This document shows positions 7,568 through 17,078 of a stretch of DNA of 42,899 nucleotides, piece after piece. Position 1 is the first letter of the stretch. Each line of letters begins with the position of its first letter. Source of the DNA: Oceanobacillus kimchii X50 (GTDB lineage Bacteria > Bacillota > Bacilli > Bacillales > Amphibacillaceae); assembly GCF_000340475.1 (NCBI RefSeq), contig NZ_CM001792.1, positions 144,008 to 186,906 of the forward strand, written 5' to 3'. The notes beneath the pieces were generated by a model, which worked only from the letters and a program-made list of their open reading frames with translations, was not told where the DNA came from and did not search any database. A program made the translations under genes and the position numbers.

Positions 7568-8870
7568 TTGGTTTCGTAGTAAATGGTTTGTCCGCTTGTT
7601 TTCATTAGCTTTTGCGATATTCTTATACGCATTTGTAAATGTTTCTGATAATAATGATCCAGGAAATACAGATTCAACATACTCTGGTCTTGGGGAACAA
7701 TCGGAATTATTAAGTGATGTGCCGGTAGAAATCGAAATTGACCGAGAACAGTATGTAGTTAGTGGTGTTCCTGAGAGTGTTCAAGTTAGTTTGCAAGGTA
7801 CTTCCGGCAGCGTTACGCCGTTAGTTCTTCAGCGTAACTTTGAGGTGTTTGTAGACCTTGAAGGATTAGGAGAAGGAACCCATGTTGTTGAACTAGAGCA
7901 TACCATTAATAAAAATGATGTGAAAGTGTATATTGAACCGAAAACGATTGAGGTCACGATAGAAGAACGAGCCTCAGAAGAATTTACGGTAGTTGCAGAT
8001 TTTATTAATGAAGATAAAATGGCGAATGGTTTTGAAATGACCGATGCGAGGATAGAACCTTCTACTGTTACAATTACGAGTTCTCGAAGTGTGATTGATG
8101 CGATTGGTACTGTCAAAGTTTATGTTAATCTCGAAGGTGTGGATGGTTCCATTAATAGTCGAGAGCTTCCGGTAAATGTATATGATTTACAAGGAAACGA
8201 GCTTGATGTCCGTCTAGATCCAGAGAATGTTCAAGTCTCCGTAGATGTTAATAATCCGAGTAAGTCGGTACCATTATCTGTTGCAACAACTGGAGAATTA
8301 CCAGAAGGATATTCATTAAATTCAATTTCTGCTAATGTAGAAGAAGTCGAAATTTATTCAACAAGTAATCGTCTAGAAGAAATTTCTGAAATAACTACGG
8401 AAGAAGTCGACTTATCAGAAATAAACGAATCCGGTACCATAGAAGTACCATTACAATTACCAGAAGGAGTTTATGCTCCAGAGATGGAAATGGTGGAAGT
8501 AACTGTCGATGTTGAAACGTCGAGAGTATTTGAAAATATTCCGATAGAGGATGAAGGTCTCAGCAGTGGATTGGCTTTTAATTTCCTCGATCCTTCCTCA
8601 GGGGAATTAAATATAACTACATCTGGTGATGCGGCAATTATAAATGAGTTATCAATAGAGGATTTTCGGGCATTTATTGAATTGACAGATCTAAATCCAG
8701 GTGCACATCAATTGCCTATAACGATTGAGGCTCCTAATGATGGAATTAATGTCTCCACTGAAGTTGAAGAGGTAAGTGTAGAGATTAGTGGCCCTGAACA
8801 AGCTAATCAATCTGAACAACCTGAGCAAGACGAAGAACAAGCTCAAGATCAAGCTCAAGATCAAGACTAA
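7560..8870 (+). CDS. cdaR: CdaA regulatory protein CdaR (YbbR repeats)
   Basis: Membrane-anchored regulator of CdaA. The 436-residue protein has one N-terminal transmembrane segment (SKWFVRLFSLAFAIFLYAFVN, about residues 6-26) followed by an extracytoplasmic region of about four YbbR repeats, each with the beta-rich pattern ending in a VxVxV strand (near residues 125, 220, 310 and 405). The last 25 residues are low-complexity Glu/Gln/Asp repeats (EQDEEQAQDQAQDQD), a tail not essential to the family and typical of acidic halotolerant surface proteins. The ATG is preceded by CGGAGGACC and overlaps the cdaA end, consistent with coupled translation. Confidence 0.93.
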   Translation: MDNWFRSKWFVRLFSLAFAIFLYAFVNVSDNNDPGNTDSTYSGLGEQSELLSDVPVEIEIDREQYVVSGVPESVQVSLQGTSGSVTPLVLQRNFEVFVDLEGLGEGTHVVELEHTINKNDVKVYIEPKTIEVTIEERASEEFTVVADFINEDKMANGFEMTDARIEPSTVTITSSRSVIDAIGTVKVYVNLEGVDGSINSRELPVNVYDLQGNELDVRLDPENVQVSVDVNNPSKSVPLSVATTGELPEGYSLNSISANVEEVEIYSTSNRLEEISEITTEEVDLSEINESGTIEVPLQLPEGVYAPEMEMVEVTVDVETSRVFENIPIEDEGLSSGLAFNFLDPSSGELNITTSGDAAIINELSIEDFRAFIELTDLNPGAHQLPITIEAPNDGINVSTEVEEVSVEISGPEQANQSEQPEQDEEQAQDQAQDQD

Positions 8871-8907
8871 CTAATGTATGTATTGGTAACTAAAGGAGAG
8901 GTATTTA

Positions 8908-10248
8908 ATGGGTAAATTTTTTGGAACAGATGGCGTGAGAGGAGTAGCAAACGAAGGTCTCACACCTGAACTTGCATTCAAGCTTGGACGTTTTGGTGGA
9001 TACGTACTTACCAAAAATAGTGAAAGACCCCGTATATTAATTGGACGAGACACACGTGTTTCTGGACATATGCTAGAAGGCGCTCTTTTAGCTGGTCTGT
9101 TATCCATTGGTGCGGAGGTAATGCGATTAGGAGTTATTTCTACTCCAGGTGTTGCGTATTTGACGAAGGCAACTAGTGCTCAAGCGGGTGTAATGATTTC
9201 TGCTTCTCATAATCCAGTAGAAGATAATGGGATTAAATTCTTTGGTCCAGATGGCTTTAAATTAACAGACGCACAAGAAAATGAAATTGAGTCGCTAATG
9301 GAAGGTGAGGACAATTTACCTCGACCTACAGGAGCAGATATCGGGGTTGTCAATGATTACTTTGAAGGTGGTCAGAAGTATTTATCTTATCTGAAAGATA
9401 CGATTGATAATGACTTCGAGGGAATTCATATTGCGATTGATTGTGCTCATGGAGCAACGTCTAGTCTAGCAACGCATCTTTTTGCTGACCTAGAAGCAGA
9501 TATTTACTCGATTGGTTCATCTCCAGATGGATTAAATATAAATGATGGTTATGGATCTACGCATCCAGAGAAACTACAAGAATTCGTTTTAGAAAAAAAT
9601 GCAGATATTGGTCTTGCTTTTGATGGAGATGGAGATCGTCTTATCGCAGTTGATGAAAAGGGTAATTTAGTTGATGGCGATAAAATTATGTATATCTGTG
9701 CTAAGTATATGCATGAGATAGGGATGCTACGTAAGGATACAGTTGTATCTACAGTAATGAGTAACCTTGGTTTTTACAAAGCATTAGAAAATGTCGGTCT
9801 AAATAGTAATAAAACTTCTGTCGGTGACAGATACGTAATGGAAGAAATGCGCCAAAACGGATATAACTTGGGCGGTGAACAATCTGGTCATATAATTTTC
9901 CTAGACTATATTACTACTGGCGACGGTATGTTATCGGCCATTCAGCTTGTCAATGTGATGCGCGAAACAGGAAAGCCTTTATCCGAACTTGCTGACGAAA
10001 TGGTTGTTTTCCCTCAAGTATTAAAGAATGTTCGTGTAATGGATAAAAATCAAGCCTTAAGTAGCTCGGTTTTATTAGATGAAGTAGACGCAGTAGAAAA
10101 AGAACTTGGTGAAGATGGTCGCGTGTTAGTAAGACCTTCTGGTACAGAACCATTAGTAAGAGTAATGGTTGAAGCCAAAACAAAAGAAGAATGTGAACAA
10201 TATGCTGACCGTATTGTTTCGGTAATTGAACAGCACTTAGGAGCATAG
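8908..10248 (+). CDS. glmM: Phosphoglucosamine mutase
   Basis: Interconverts glucosamine-6-phosphate and glucosamine-1-phosphate for UDP-GlcNAc, peptidoglycan and teichoic acid synthesis. The 446-residue protein begins [12 protein letters not shown]. The active-site serine is Ser100 in [12 protein letters not shown]; the metal loop is DGDGDR near 241-246; the sugar loop GGEQSGH and the C-terminal phosphate loop [12 protein letters not shown] are present. The ribosome site AAAGGAGAGG precedes the ATG. It is the last gene of the cdaA transcript and ends at a strong terminator. In B. subtilis GlmM also binds and inhibits CdaA. Confidence 0.97.
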   Translation: MGKFFGTDGVRGVANEGLTPELAFKLGRFGGYVLTKNSERPRILIGRDTRVSGHMLEGALLAGLLSIGAEVMRLGVISTPGVAYLTKATSAQAGVMISASHNPVEDNGIKFFGPDGFKLTDAQENEIESLMEGEDNLPRPTGADIGVVNDYFEGGQKYLSYLKDTIDNDFEGIHIAIDCAHGATSSLATHLFADLEADIYSIGSSPDGLNINDGYGSTHPEKLQEFVLEKNADIGLAFDGDGDRLIAVDEKGNLVDGDKIMYICAKYMHEIGMLRKDTVVSTVMSNLGFYKALENVGLNSNKTSVGDRYVMEEMRQNGYNLGGEQSGHIIFLDYITTGDGMLSAIQLVNVMRETGKPLSELADEMVVFPQVLKNVRVMDKNQALSSSVLLDEVDAVEKELGEDGRVLVRPSGTEPLVRVMVEAKTKEECEQYADRIVSVIEQHLGA

Positions 10249-10251
10249 AGG

Positions 10252-10283
10252 AAAAAGACAGCGGAATGGTTCGCTGTCTTTTT
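10252..10283 (+). terminator. Terminator after glmM
   Basis: AAAAAGACAGCG (10252-10263) pairs perfectly with CGCTGTCTTTTT (10272-10283) around an 8-nt loop. This is a textbook intrinsic terminator 3 bp after the glmM stop. Confidence 0.93.
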
Positions 10284-10407
10284 GTATGCGAAAAAGTCTC
10301 CTACTGTAGACGGAGTAGAAAAGCACCTTTAGACTGTTACGAAGAACACCCTTCGTGATAAAATTAGAAGTATAAAAATAATCAGATAAATAAGGGGTGT
10401 CGTGGAG

Positions 10408-12204
10408 ATGATTGAATTTCCAAAACCAACGGTAGAACAGTTTTTTCGCACATATACCATTAGCCATTTTAATGTAAGTAAAGACGAAAATAAGTTAGTC
10501 TTTGGAACAAACATAAACGGAACAATGAATTTATGGGCAATGGATTTAAAGGAAGGGAGTAAATTCCCTTATCAGTTCGCACAAAAAGGAGAGTCTTCTA
10601 ATTTTACAGCTTTTGACCCAGAGGGCAGATTTGTCTTAACAGATTTTGATAGTGATGGTGATGAAAATTATCAAATTTATGCACTCCCCTATGAAGGTGG
10701 GATTCCAAAGCCATTGATTACAGGAAATCCGGACGATAAATATTTGTTTAGTCACCTAAGTGAAGATGGAAAACGCATTTATTATAATACCTCTGTGGAG
10801 AATCCGTCTTTTTTTAATACACGTGTGAAAGATTTAGAGAATGATTCAGATACATTGATTTATGAAGGCGAGAAAGGCTTAACTAATTTAGTTGCTGTTT
10901 CAGAGAATGAAGAGGCATTTGTCTATATTCGTATGTTTGCGAATACGTATAACAATGTGTTTGTTCAAATAGGAGAGGAAACGGTATTTTTAACTCCAGA
11001 TCCAGAAAAAGTTCATGTTTCCTTCGATCCGGTATTTACTGATGATCATACGGTGTATTTTCTTACGGACTACGATAGTAATTATCAATATGTAGCTAAA
11101 TTTGATTTGAAATCGAAGAAGTTTGAAAAAGTATTGGCGTTAGAAGAAGAATCCTTAAGTACATTGAAATACCATAAAGAATCCAATAAATTGTATATTG
11201 TTTCTGAAAAAGGTGTTGTAGATAAGTTATACCATTATGGCTTAGATGATAGGCAATTAGTTGAAATAAACACGCCTTTTGATATCGTGGAGCAATTGAA
11301 AGTAATGAAATCCGGTAATGTGTATGTCTTAGGGCGTACAGCAACACTGCCGTTGAATATCTTTGTCTCAAGTAATGGAGAAGAATGGGAGCAATTTACA
11401 ACGAATCGAGTGCTTGGGATGGATGAAGCGGAATTAGTAGATCCTGAAGTAATTACTTATTCTTCATTTGATGGAATGGAAATAGAAGCATTATTTTTTA
11501 AAGCGAAATCAGAAAATGCTAATGGTTACACAGTATTTTGGCCACATGGTGGACCTCAAGCATCTGAACGTAAATTTTTCCGTGCGATGTTCCAAAGTAT
11601 TCTCTACCGCGGATATAACATCTTCGCACCAAACTTCCGTGGAAGCACGGGATATGGTTCAGAGTTTGTAAAAATGGTAGAACGAGATTGGGGCTATGGA
11701 CCACGATTAGACAATGTAGAAGGTATCAAATGGCTATTCGATCAAGGTATTAGTGATCCGGATCATCTATTCTTAGTAGGTGGAAGTTATGGTGGTTACA
11801 TGGCTTTACTTTTACATGGTAGACATCCAGAATATTTTAAAGCAGTTATTGATATTTTTGGACCAAGTAACTTATTCTCATTTGTAGAATCTGTACCAGA
11901 GGAATGGAAACCGATTATGGACCGATGGGTAGGAGACCCTGAGCGTGATAAAGAACGATTTATTCGAGATTCTCCAGATACGTATTTAGATACAATGACG
12001 AAACCAATGTTAGTGATTCAAGGTGCGAAAGACCCGCGTGTGGTCAAAGCGGAATCTGATCAAATCGTAGAGAAGCTGAAAGCCAAAGGTAGAGATGTAG
12101 AATATTATGTATTAGAAGATGAAGGGCATGGATTTTCGAAAAAGGAAAATGAAATAAAAGTGTACACCTGGATGCTCGACTTTCTCGATAAGCATCAAGG
12201 ATAA
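10408..12204 (+). CDS. S9 family (prolyl oligopeptidase-like) peptidase
   Basis: Predicted cytoplasmic serine peptidase or acylaminoacyl-peptidase type hydrolase of 598 residues, no signal peptide. Residues about 20-340 form a beta-propeller of WD/TolB-like strands (for example VSKDENKLVFGTNINGTMNLWAMD), and residues about 350-598 form an alpha/beta hydrolase. The catalytic triad is visible: Ser460 in GGSYGG, Asp542 in GAKDPRV and His574 in DEGHGF. The oxyanion region HGGPQAS lies near 370. ATG 10408 is chosen because AAGGGGTG lies about 9 nt upstream; GTG 10402 is too near. The gene stands alone between glmM and the glmS leader, a place where B. subtilis has no such gene, so it is an insertion in this lineage. 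Substrate unknown. Confidence 0.88.
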   Translation: MIEFPKPTVEQFFRTYTISHFNVSKDENKLVFGTNINGTMNLWAMDLKEGSKFPYQFAQKGESSNFTAFDPEGRFVLTDFDSDGDENYQIYALPYEGGIPKPLITGNPDDKYLFSHLSEDGKRIYYNTSVENPSFFNTRVKDLENDSDTLIYEGEKGLTNLVAVSENEEAFVYIRMFANTYNNVFVQIGEETVFLTPDPEKVHVSFDPVFTDDHTVYFLTDYDSNYQYVAKFDLKSKKFEKVLALEEESLSTLKYHKESNKLYIVSEKGVVDKLYHYGLDDRQLVEINTPFDIVEQLKVMKSGNVYVLGRTATLPLNIFVSSNGEEWEQFTTNRVLGMDEAELVDPEVITYSSFDGMEIEALFFKAKSENANGYTVFWPHGGPQASERKFFRAMFQSILYRGYNIFAPNFRGSTGYGSEFVKMVERDWGYGPRLDNVEGIKWLFDQGISDPDHLFLVGGSYGGYMALLLHGRHPEYFKAVIDIFGPSNLFSFVESVPEEWKPIMDRWVGDPERDKERFIRDSPDTYLDTMTKPMLVIQGAKDPRVVKAESDQIVEKLKAKGRDVEYYVLEDEGHGFSKKENEIKVYTWMLDFLDKHQG

Positions 12205-12216
12205 AATTAGAAGAAT

Positions 12217-12300
12217 AAGTTGTAGCTAGAAATGTGAGATGTTTTATGACTTGTACTACAGTAATCGTGGAATAGCTCACATTTTAATAGCTGCAACTTT
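12217..12300 (+). terminator. Long imperfect inverted repeat after the S9 peptidase
   Basis: AAGTTGTAGCTAGAAATGTGAG (arm from 12217 to 12238) pairs with an arm at 12276-12298 with two mismatched positions, around a 37-nt loop, and is followed by TTT. It can act as a terminator, but the arms are longer than usual; a relic of a small inverted-repeat element is an alternative. Confidence 0.5.
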
Positions 12301-12391
12301 TAATTTATACAATGGTATATACTTAGAGTCGTTTGAAGCGGAACGATGTGGCTGTATGATGTTAATTAGAAGTGTGTTGTTAATGAGGAAA

Positions 12392-12458
12392 TTCTAAAAC
12401 CCAAAAAGTCGAAGAAACGTGGGCTTTTTGGTTAATAGAGCGCTTCTAAAACCCAAAA
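12392..12458. repeat. 15-bp direct repeat with a terminator-like hairpin between
   Basis: TTCTAAAACCCAAAA occurs at 12392-12406 and again at 12444-12458, 52 bp apart. Between them CCAAAAAG (12401-12408) can pair with CTTTTTGG (12424-12431). The hairpin lacks a T-tract beyond its own arm. Function unknown. Confidence 0.5.
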
Positions 12459-12679
12459 TGACCTTTGAAATCAAACAAAATAGGTAATAGAACATTTTTT
12501 AAAAGCTAAATTGATGAATACTTGATTCTTCATCCTATCTATTCACAAAAAATATCTTGAATCCAGATATCCTCATTACTTCCTTTTGGGAGATTTCTTC
12601 ATTTAAACTATTTCAAGATACGTGTCGTAACCTTTCCGACATAAATTCATAAACTGGTTGCAGGAAAACAAGAAAATAG
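12459..12679. other. Gene-free stretch upstream of the glmS promoter
   Basis: AT-rich sequence without a convincing ORF or hairpin. A 60-codon frame that starts at 12658 runs into the ribozyme and is not credible. Confidence 0.4.
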
Positions 12680-12709
12680 TTGACCAATTTTCTATCTTTC
12701 CGTTAGAAT
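12680..12709 (+). promoter_or_regulatory. Candidate glmS promoter
   Basis: TTGACC (12680-12685) and TAGAAT (12704-12709) are separated by 18 bp, each one mismatch from consensus. Transcription from about 12716 would place the ribozyme cleavage site about 100 nt into the RNA. Confidence 0.5.
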
Positions 12710-12810
12710 ATAGAGAGTTCTTGTTTTTCCTAAGTAATGAAAGTCCGAAAGCAAGGGCAACTAGTACAGGAAAGGAGCTTATAGAGCGTAATTTTAGGAA
12801 TTATAATCAC

Positions 12811-12965
12811 AAGCGCCAGGACTATTCTTCGGACGGATAGGAAGGATAGTTGACGAGGTGGAGGTTATCGAATTTTCGGCGGGTGCCTCCCGGCTGTCAT
12901 CACAGTCGAAGCTTTATCTTTAAAACAGTAGGGTGACCTATTGCACAAAAGGATAAAGAAAGATG
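12811..12965 (+). ncRNA. glmS ribozyme (glucosamine-6-phosphate responsive)
   Basis: Self-cleaving riboswitch in the glmS leader. The conserved core is clear: AGCGCC at 12812-12817 with cleavage expected between A12812 and G12813, then TTGACGAGGTGGAGGTTATC, the segment TTTTCGGCGGGTGCCTCCCGGCTG, and ATCACAG. The P4 region closes by CTTTATC (12912-12918) with GATAAAG (12952-12958), and the P4.1 hairpin CAGTAGG-GTGA-CCTATTG is intact. Known mechanism: GlcN6P binds, the RNA cuts itself, and the 5'-OH product is degraded, lowering GlmS. The 3' limit is approximate. Confidence 0.96.
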
Positions 12966-12992
12966 TCTTATCAAATATTAAAATATACGGGA

Positions 12993-13014
12993 AAGGGGCG
13001 GCAAGAGGCCCCTT
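12993..13014 (+). other. GC-rich hairpin between ribozyme and glmS
   Basis: AAGGGGC (12993-12999) pairs with GCCCCTT (13008-13014) around an 8-nt loop. It has no T-tract. It lies about 30 nt after the ribozyme and may stabilise or expose the 5' end of the cleaved mRNA; that role is inference. Confidence 0.45.
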
Positions 13015-13122
13015 CGCTTGAAGAGGATGTTCATAGAAGGATCTTAAAAAATCCCTCCTTTTTGAACACTCGCTTAAAGTCGGTCTTTTTGTCTGCCCCT
13101 TAAATTCAAGGAGGACATCGAC

Positions 13123-14925
13123 ATGTGCGGAATCGTCGGTTATATTGGACAAAATGATACAAAAGAAATTTTACTAACAGGATTAGAAAAGCTAGAATAT
13201 CGCGGATATGACTCTGCAGGAATTGCAACGCTAAATGATAATGGCGTTCATGTAACAAAAGTAAAAGGTCGTATTGCCACATTGCGTGAGGATGTAGATG
13301 CGACAGTAGACTCTACAATGGGAATCGGGCATACACGTTGGGCAACACATGGTGTACCAAGCGTAATGAACGCTCATCCACATCAAAGTGCTTCTGAAAG
13401 ATTTACTATTGTTCATAACGGTGTTATTGAAAATTATATCGATATTAAAAATGAGTACCTTACAGATGTATCTTTTGTAAGTGAAACAGATACAGAAGTA
13501 ATCGTACAGCTAATCGAAAAACTTCATGAAAAACATCAAGATACAAAGAAAGCTTTTAGCGAAGCTATGAGCCTGCTTAAAGGTTCTTACGCAATTGGAT
13601 TAATTGATGCGGAAGATAATGAGACGCTATACGTTTCTAAAAACAAAAGCCCATTATTGGTTGGTTTAGGAGAAGGGTTCAACCTTGTAGCAAGTGATGC
13701 AATGGCTACATTAAAAGAAACAGACCAATACTTGGAGATTTTTGATAAAGAAATCGTACTTGTAAGCCGCAACTATGTAGAAGTACAAACACTTGATGGC
13801 CAAGTGGTAGAGCGTAAGCCTTTTACTGCTGAAATAGATGCAAGTGATACAGAAAAAGGAACTTACCCCCACTTTATGCTGAAAGAAATCGATGAGCAAC
13901 CAATTGTAATGCGTAAAATCATCCAAGAGTATCAAGATGACAACGGTCAGTTGAAACTTGATCAAGATATTCGTACAGCTATGAAAGATGCAGATCGAAT
14001 TTATATCATTGCAGCAGGAACAAGTTACCATGCTGGATTAGTTGGTAAAGAATTTATTGAAAAACTAGCGAATATTCCTGTAGAAGTTCATGTAGCAAGT
14101 GAATTCTCATATAACATGCCGTTACTATCTGAAAAACCATTATTTGTATTTATTTCACAAAGTGGAGAAACAGCAGATAGTCGTGCCGTATTAGTAAAAA
14201 TCAAGGAATTAGGACACCCAGCACTCACACTAACAAATGTGCCAGGTTCTACCCTTTCTCGTGAAGCAAATTATACTATGCATTTACATGCAGGACCTGA
14301 AATTGCTGTTGCTTCAACAAAAGCATATACAGCGCAAATCGCAGTACTCGCTATATTAGCAGTAGATACAGCAAGAGTGAAAGGTCTTGAATTAGATTTT
14401 GACCCACTTCAAGAGCTTGCAATCGTTGCAAATGCGATGGAAGTATTAACCGATCAAAAAGAAGAGTTAGAGCAACTAGCAAGAGATTATTTCGGAACAA
14501 CACGAAATGCTTTCTTTATCGGACGTAGCACAGACTACCATGTGGCTCAAGAAGCGGCATTAAAGCTAAAAGAGATCTCTTATATCCAAGCAGAAGGTTT
14601 TGCTGGAGGGGAATTAAAACATGGTACGATTGCGCTAATTGAAGAAGGAACACCAGTTATTGCGTTAACGACACAAGAAAATGTAAATTATTCTATTCGC
14701 GGAAACGTGCAAGAAGTGGTTGCCCGTGGAGCAAACGCAATGGTCGTAAGCATGAAAGGCCTAGAGCAAGATGAGGATGCATTTGTAATCCCACACGTGC
14801 ATGAGCTACTAACACCATTAGCAAGTGTTATCCCAATGCAATTACTTGCATACTACGCTGCACTTCACCGTGACTGTGACGTTGATAAGCCAAGAAACTT
14901 GGCGAAATCGGTGACAGTTGAGTAA
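13123..14925 (+). CDS. glmS: Glutamine--fructose-6-phosphate aminotransferase
   Basis: Makes glucosamine-6-phosphate from fructose-6-phosphate and glutamine, the first step of amino-sugar synthesis and the source of the ribozyme's ligand. The 600-residue product has the length of B. subtilis GlmS. The N-terminal glutaminase domain begins MCGIVGYIG, with Cys2 as nucleophile once Met is removed, and contains HTRWATHG and NGVIENY. Two SIS domains follow ([11 protein letters not shown] near 344; [11 protein letters not shown] near 489), and the conserved end [15 protein letters not shown] is intact. A strong site AAGGAGG lies 9 nt before the ATG. Expression is expected to be controlled through the upstream ribozyme. 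Confidence 0.97.
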   Translation: MCGIVGYIGQNDTKEILLTGLEKLEYRGYDSAGIATLNDNGVHVTKVKGRIATLREDVDATVDSTMGIGHTRWATHGVPSVMNAHPHQSASERFTIVHNGVIENYIDIKNEYLTDVSFVSETDTEVIVQLIEKLHEKHQDTKKAFSEAMSLLKGSYAIGLIDAEDNETLYVSKNKSPLLVGLGEGFNLVASDAMATLKETDQYLEIFDKEIVLVSRNYVEVQTLDGQVVERKPFTAEIDASDTEKGTYPHFMLKEIDEQPIVMRKIIQEYQDDNGQLKLDQDIRTAMKDADRIYIIAAGTSYHAGLVGKEFIEKLANIPVEVHVASEFSYNMPLLSEKPLFVFISQSGETADSRAVLVKIKELGHPALTLTNVPGSTLSREANYTMHLHAGPEIAVASTKAYTAQIAVLAILAVDTARVKGLELDFDPLQELAIVANAMEVLTDQKEELEQLARDYFGTTRNAFFIGRSTDYHVAQEAALKLKEISYIQAEGFAGGELKHGTIALIEEGTPVIALTTQENVNYSIRGNVQEVVARGANAMVVSMKGLEQDEDAFVIPHVHELLTPLASVIPMQLLAYYAALHRDCDVDKPRNLAKSVTVE

Positions 14926-14972
14926 TTGAGGCTTTATTTGTCAAATTGTTATATAACTGTTATTTTCCACTT

Positions 14973-15480
14973 CCCCACGCTAAAAAGTCGGTACCTACTG
15001 TTAAATAGTTGGTACATTAGAGGGAAGAATATGAGGAAATAAGAAGGGAAAGACAGTCATTTTTAAGTCAATCTAATCTCAATAAAATTTCAGGCTGGAT
15101 CCAATAGTGGTCCAGTCTTTTTCTATGTTTCCAATAACCCACCAATCCTTTGTCCAATAAGGGTTTCAATAGCCTTTTCAATTTCTAAATCCGTAGGATT
15201 TCCAATCTCTATTCAGTGTGATTCCTAAATGTAACACTATCCTACAATTGCTACATTTCCAATCTTTCTTCTGGATTCTTTTCTCCATTTTGGGTACCAA
15301 CTTAATAACATTGTCCGAATATTCGATACAACCCAGAGTAGAAAAAGACGGCGAAAATGAGCGTTTTGGGGAAGAACTTAATAACATAATGGAGGGAAGG
15401 GAAAAGGCAATATAAGAGGGTGTAAGCCTTGGGAAACAAGGGATTGAGGAGGATTTGGTGAGAAACCAAGAAATTAACAA
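14973..15480. repeat. Degenerate intergenic repeat, copy 1
   Basis: This stretch shares ordered blocks with 16642-17055. Shared blocks are CACGCTAAAAA...GTACCTACTG.TAAATAGTTGGTACATT (14977-15018), the terminator-like hairpin with CAGGCTGGA..CCAATA (15091-15123), CCAATAAGGGTT-like sequence near 15154, TAACATTGTCCGAATATTC (15305-15323) and GGATTTGGTGAGAAACCAAG (15453-15472). The middle differs in length and sequence. Both copies are on the same strand and flank the aldo/keto reductase. A minus-strand frame of 165 codons overlaps this copy, but no ribosome site or known domain supports it. Origin unknown; a decayed mobile element is possible. Confidence 0.75.
15092..15123 (+). terminator. Hairpin of repeat copy 1, likely glmS terminator
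   Basis: AGGCTGGA-T-CC (15092-15102) pairs with GGTCCAGTCT (15109-15118) with one bulge and one G-U pair, followed by TTTTTC. No better terminator lies between this and the glmS stop. Confidence 0.65.
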
Positions 15481-15607
15481 AGGCATAGCAATCAATTCCG
15501 GTTGGTGTAGGATTTTTATAATTCGGGTATTGTAATTATGGACATCATGGAAATATCTCTTTTCCATTCTCAACTTACATTGCAAAATTTTTAAAGGAGA
15601 TGAGATT

Positions 15608-16462
15608 TTGACTTTAAATAATAACGGTTTTACTCTAAATGATGGTGCAAAGCTTCCTTTTGTGGGATTAGGCACGATCGGTATTAATGGAGATCAGGGC
15701 ACATTTGAAATTTTAAACGCTTTAAATATAGGATATCGCTTAATCGATACCTCAACAAACTATGATAATGAAGGGATTGTCGGTGAAGCTGTGCGCCGGT
15801 CCGCACTGCCCAGAGAAGAAATTTTAATTAGTACGAAATTGCCCGGTTCTTACCATGAATATGACAAGGCATTTATCTTTATTCAAGAATCTCTACGTCG
15901 CACTGGATTAAGATATTTTGACAAGTATTTAATTCATTGGCCGAATCCTAAGGACGGCAAGTATGTAGAAGCTTGGAAGGCTTTAGTGGATGCTCAAAAA
16001 CAAGGGTTAATCAGAACCATTGGCGTTTCAAACTTTGAACCAGAACATCTGGACGACATTATCGAAGCAACAGGTGTGACCCCTGCTACAAACCAGGTGG
16101 AGCGTCATCCGTATTTTAATAATAACCGTATGGTGGAAGAAAATAAAAAACGGGGCATTCTTACTGAATCCTGGAGCCCTTTTGGTCGAGGTTATCTGAA
16201 TGACGTGCTGAATAATTCCACAATTAAAGAAATTGCGGATAAGTACGATAAAACCCCGGCACAGATTATTTTAAATTGGAATTATCAAGCCGACGTATTT
16301 TCTATACCAAAATCAAGTAATCCAGTGCATCAAAAAGATAATTTCAATAGTACCAACTTTGAATTAGCACCTGAGGATATTGAAACAATTGATTCATTGG
16401 ATAAAGGAGAAGCCGGCCGTGTAGAAGGGCAGGACCCAAACGAATATCACGAATATGTATAG
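15608..16462 (+). CDS. Aldo/keto reductase
   Basis: NADPH-dependent carbonyl reductase of the AKR family (DkgA/YtbE-like), 284 residues, cytoplasmic. The catalytic tetrad can be assigned: Asp in LIDTSTNYDNE with the Tyr four residues on, Lys in LISTKLPG and His in YLIHWPNP. The coenzyme-binding signature IGVSNF and the C-terminal IPKSSNP are present. The start is TTG 15608, supported by AAAGGAGATGAG eight nt upstream. It stands alone and is flanked on both sides by copies of the same intergenic repeat, which suggests that gene and repeats moved or were duplicated together. Physiological substrate cannot be told. Confidence 0.88.
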   Translation: MTLNNNGFTLNDGAKLPFVGLGTIGINGDQGTFEILNALNIGYRLIDTSTNYDNEGIVGEAVRRSALPREEILISTKLPGSYHEYDKAFIFIQESLRRTGLRYFDKYLIHWPNPKDGKYVEAWKALVDAQKQGLIRTIGVSNFEPEHLDDIIEATGVTPATNQVERHPYFNNNRMVEENKKRGILTESWSPFGRGYLNDVLNNSTIKEIADKYDKTPAQIILNWNYQADVFSIPKSSNPVHQKDNFNSTNFELAPEDIETIDSLDKGEAGRVEGQDPNEYHEYV

Positions 16463-16571
16463 GCAGGACACTATATAAACATCGTATAGTATTCGTTTCA
16501 TAAAACCAATGTCGTTTTTTGATACGATATTCGGTTGGAAACTCTGAATTAGATATTTTTGAACAATAGAT

Positions 16572-16607
16572 AAAAGGAGGGTCTGTTTATAGCAGATCCT
16601 CTTTTTA
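16572..16607 (+). terminator. Terminator after the aldo/keto reductase
   Basis: AAAAGGAGGGTCTG (16572-16585) pairs with CAGATCCTCTTTTT (16593-16606) using two G-U or mismatch positions, followed by more T residues. It ends the aldo/keto reductase transcript before the second repeat copy. Confidence 0.8.
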
Positions 16608-16641
16608 TTTTTTAAATATCTCCCTGCCTTTTTCTTCTACC

Positions 16642-17055
16642 TCACGCTAAAAATTCCGTACCTACTGCTAAATAGTTGGTACATTGGAAGAAAGAGCAGG
16701 GAAACAAGAATAGGCAGACAATTATTTAAGGTTAATCAAAATCAAAATCTCAATACGAATCCAGGCTGGAACCAATACGGGTCCAGTCTTTTCTTTTGCT
16801 CAATATCTGTCCAGTTCATTGTCTGATAAGGGTTCTGCGTGTTCCGTTGTTTGTCATATTGTTTCTATACAGTTCGTAAGAAAACGGGATAGAAGAATGA
16901 GAGTAAAGATATTTTTTAGTCTCATTTCTCATGTTTTTCTTATTTCTGTTCCAGTTCAGGGAACATCTATTTAACATTGTCCGAATATTCAGAGGTGGAC
17001 CGTTGGAGGAGAAAGGATGGAGGGGGATTTGGTGAGAAACCAAGAAAGTAACAGA
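16642..17055. repeat. Degenerate intergenic repeat, copy 2
   Basis: Same block order as copy 1 at 14973-15480: CACGCTAAAAA..CCGTACCTACTG.TAAATAGTTGGTACATT, the hairpin CAGGCTGGA.CCAATA.GGGTCCAGTCTTTTC, TAACATTGTCCGAATATTC near 16971 and GGATTTGGTGAGAAACCAAG near 17026. It is about 90 bp shorter in the middle. It sits between the terminator of the aldo/keto reductase and that of the convergent ABC operon, and no protein frame in it is convincing. Confidence 0.75.
16763..16794 (+). terminator. Hairpin of repeat copy 2
   Basis: AGGCTGGA-A-CC pairs with GG-G-TCCAGTCT, followed by TTTTC. It is the counterpart of 15092-15123, with compensating structure kept although the loop differs. Confidence 0.6.
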
Positions 17056-17078
17056 GACATACTAATACACAGAAATAG

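Noticed and set aside
12802..12807. TATAAT just before the ribozyme cleavage site as the glmS promoter
   Set aside because: No -35 is present 16-18 bp upstream, and transcription would start at the cleavage site, leaving no leader for the ribozyme to cut.
12658..12840. A 60-codon plus-strand frame upstream of glmS
   Set aside because: It overlaps the 5' part of the glmS ribozyme, lacks a ribosome site and shows no domain.
15178..15675. A 165-codon minus-strand frame over the repeat and the start of the aldo/keto reductase
   Set aside because: It has no ribosome site, overlaps a well-supported start on the other strand and lies within a degenerate repeat; no known domain was seen.
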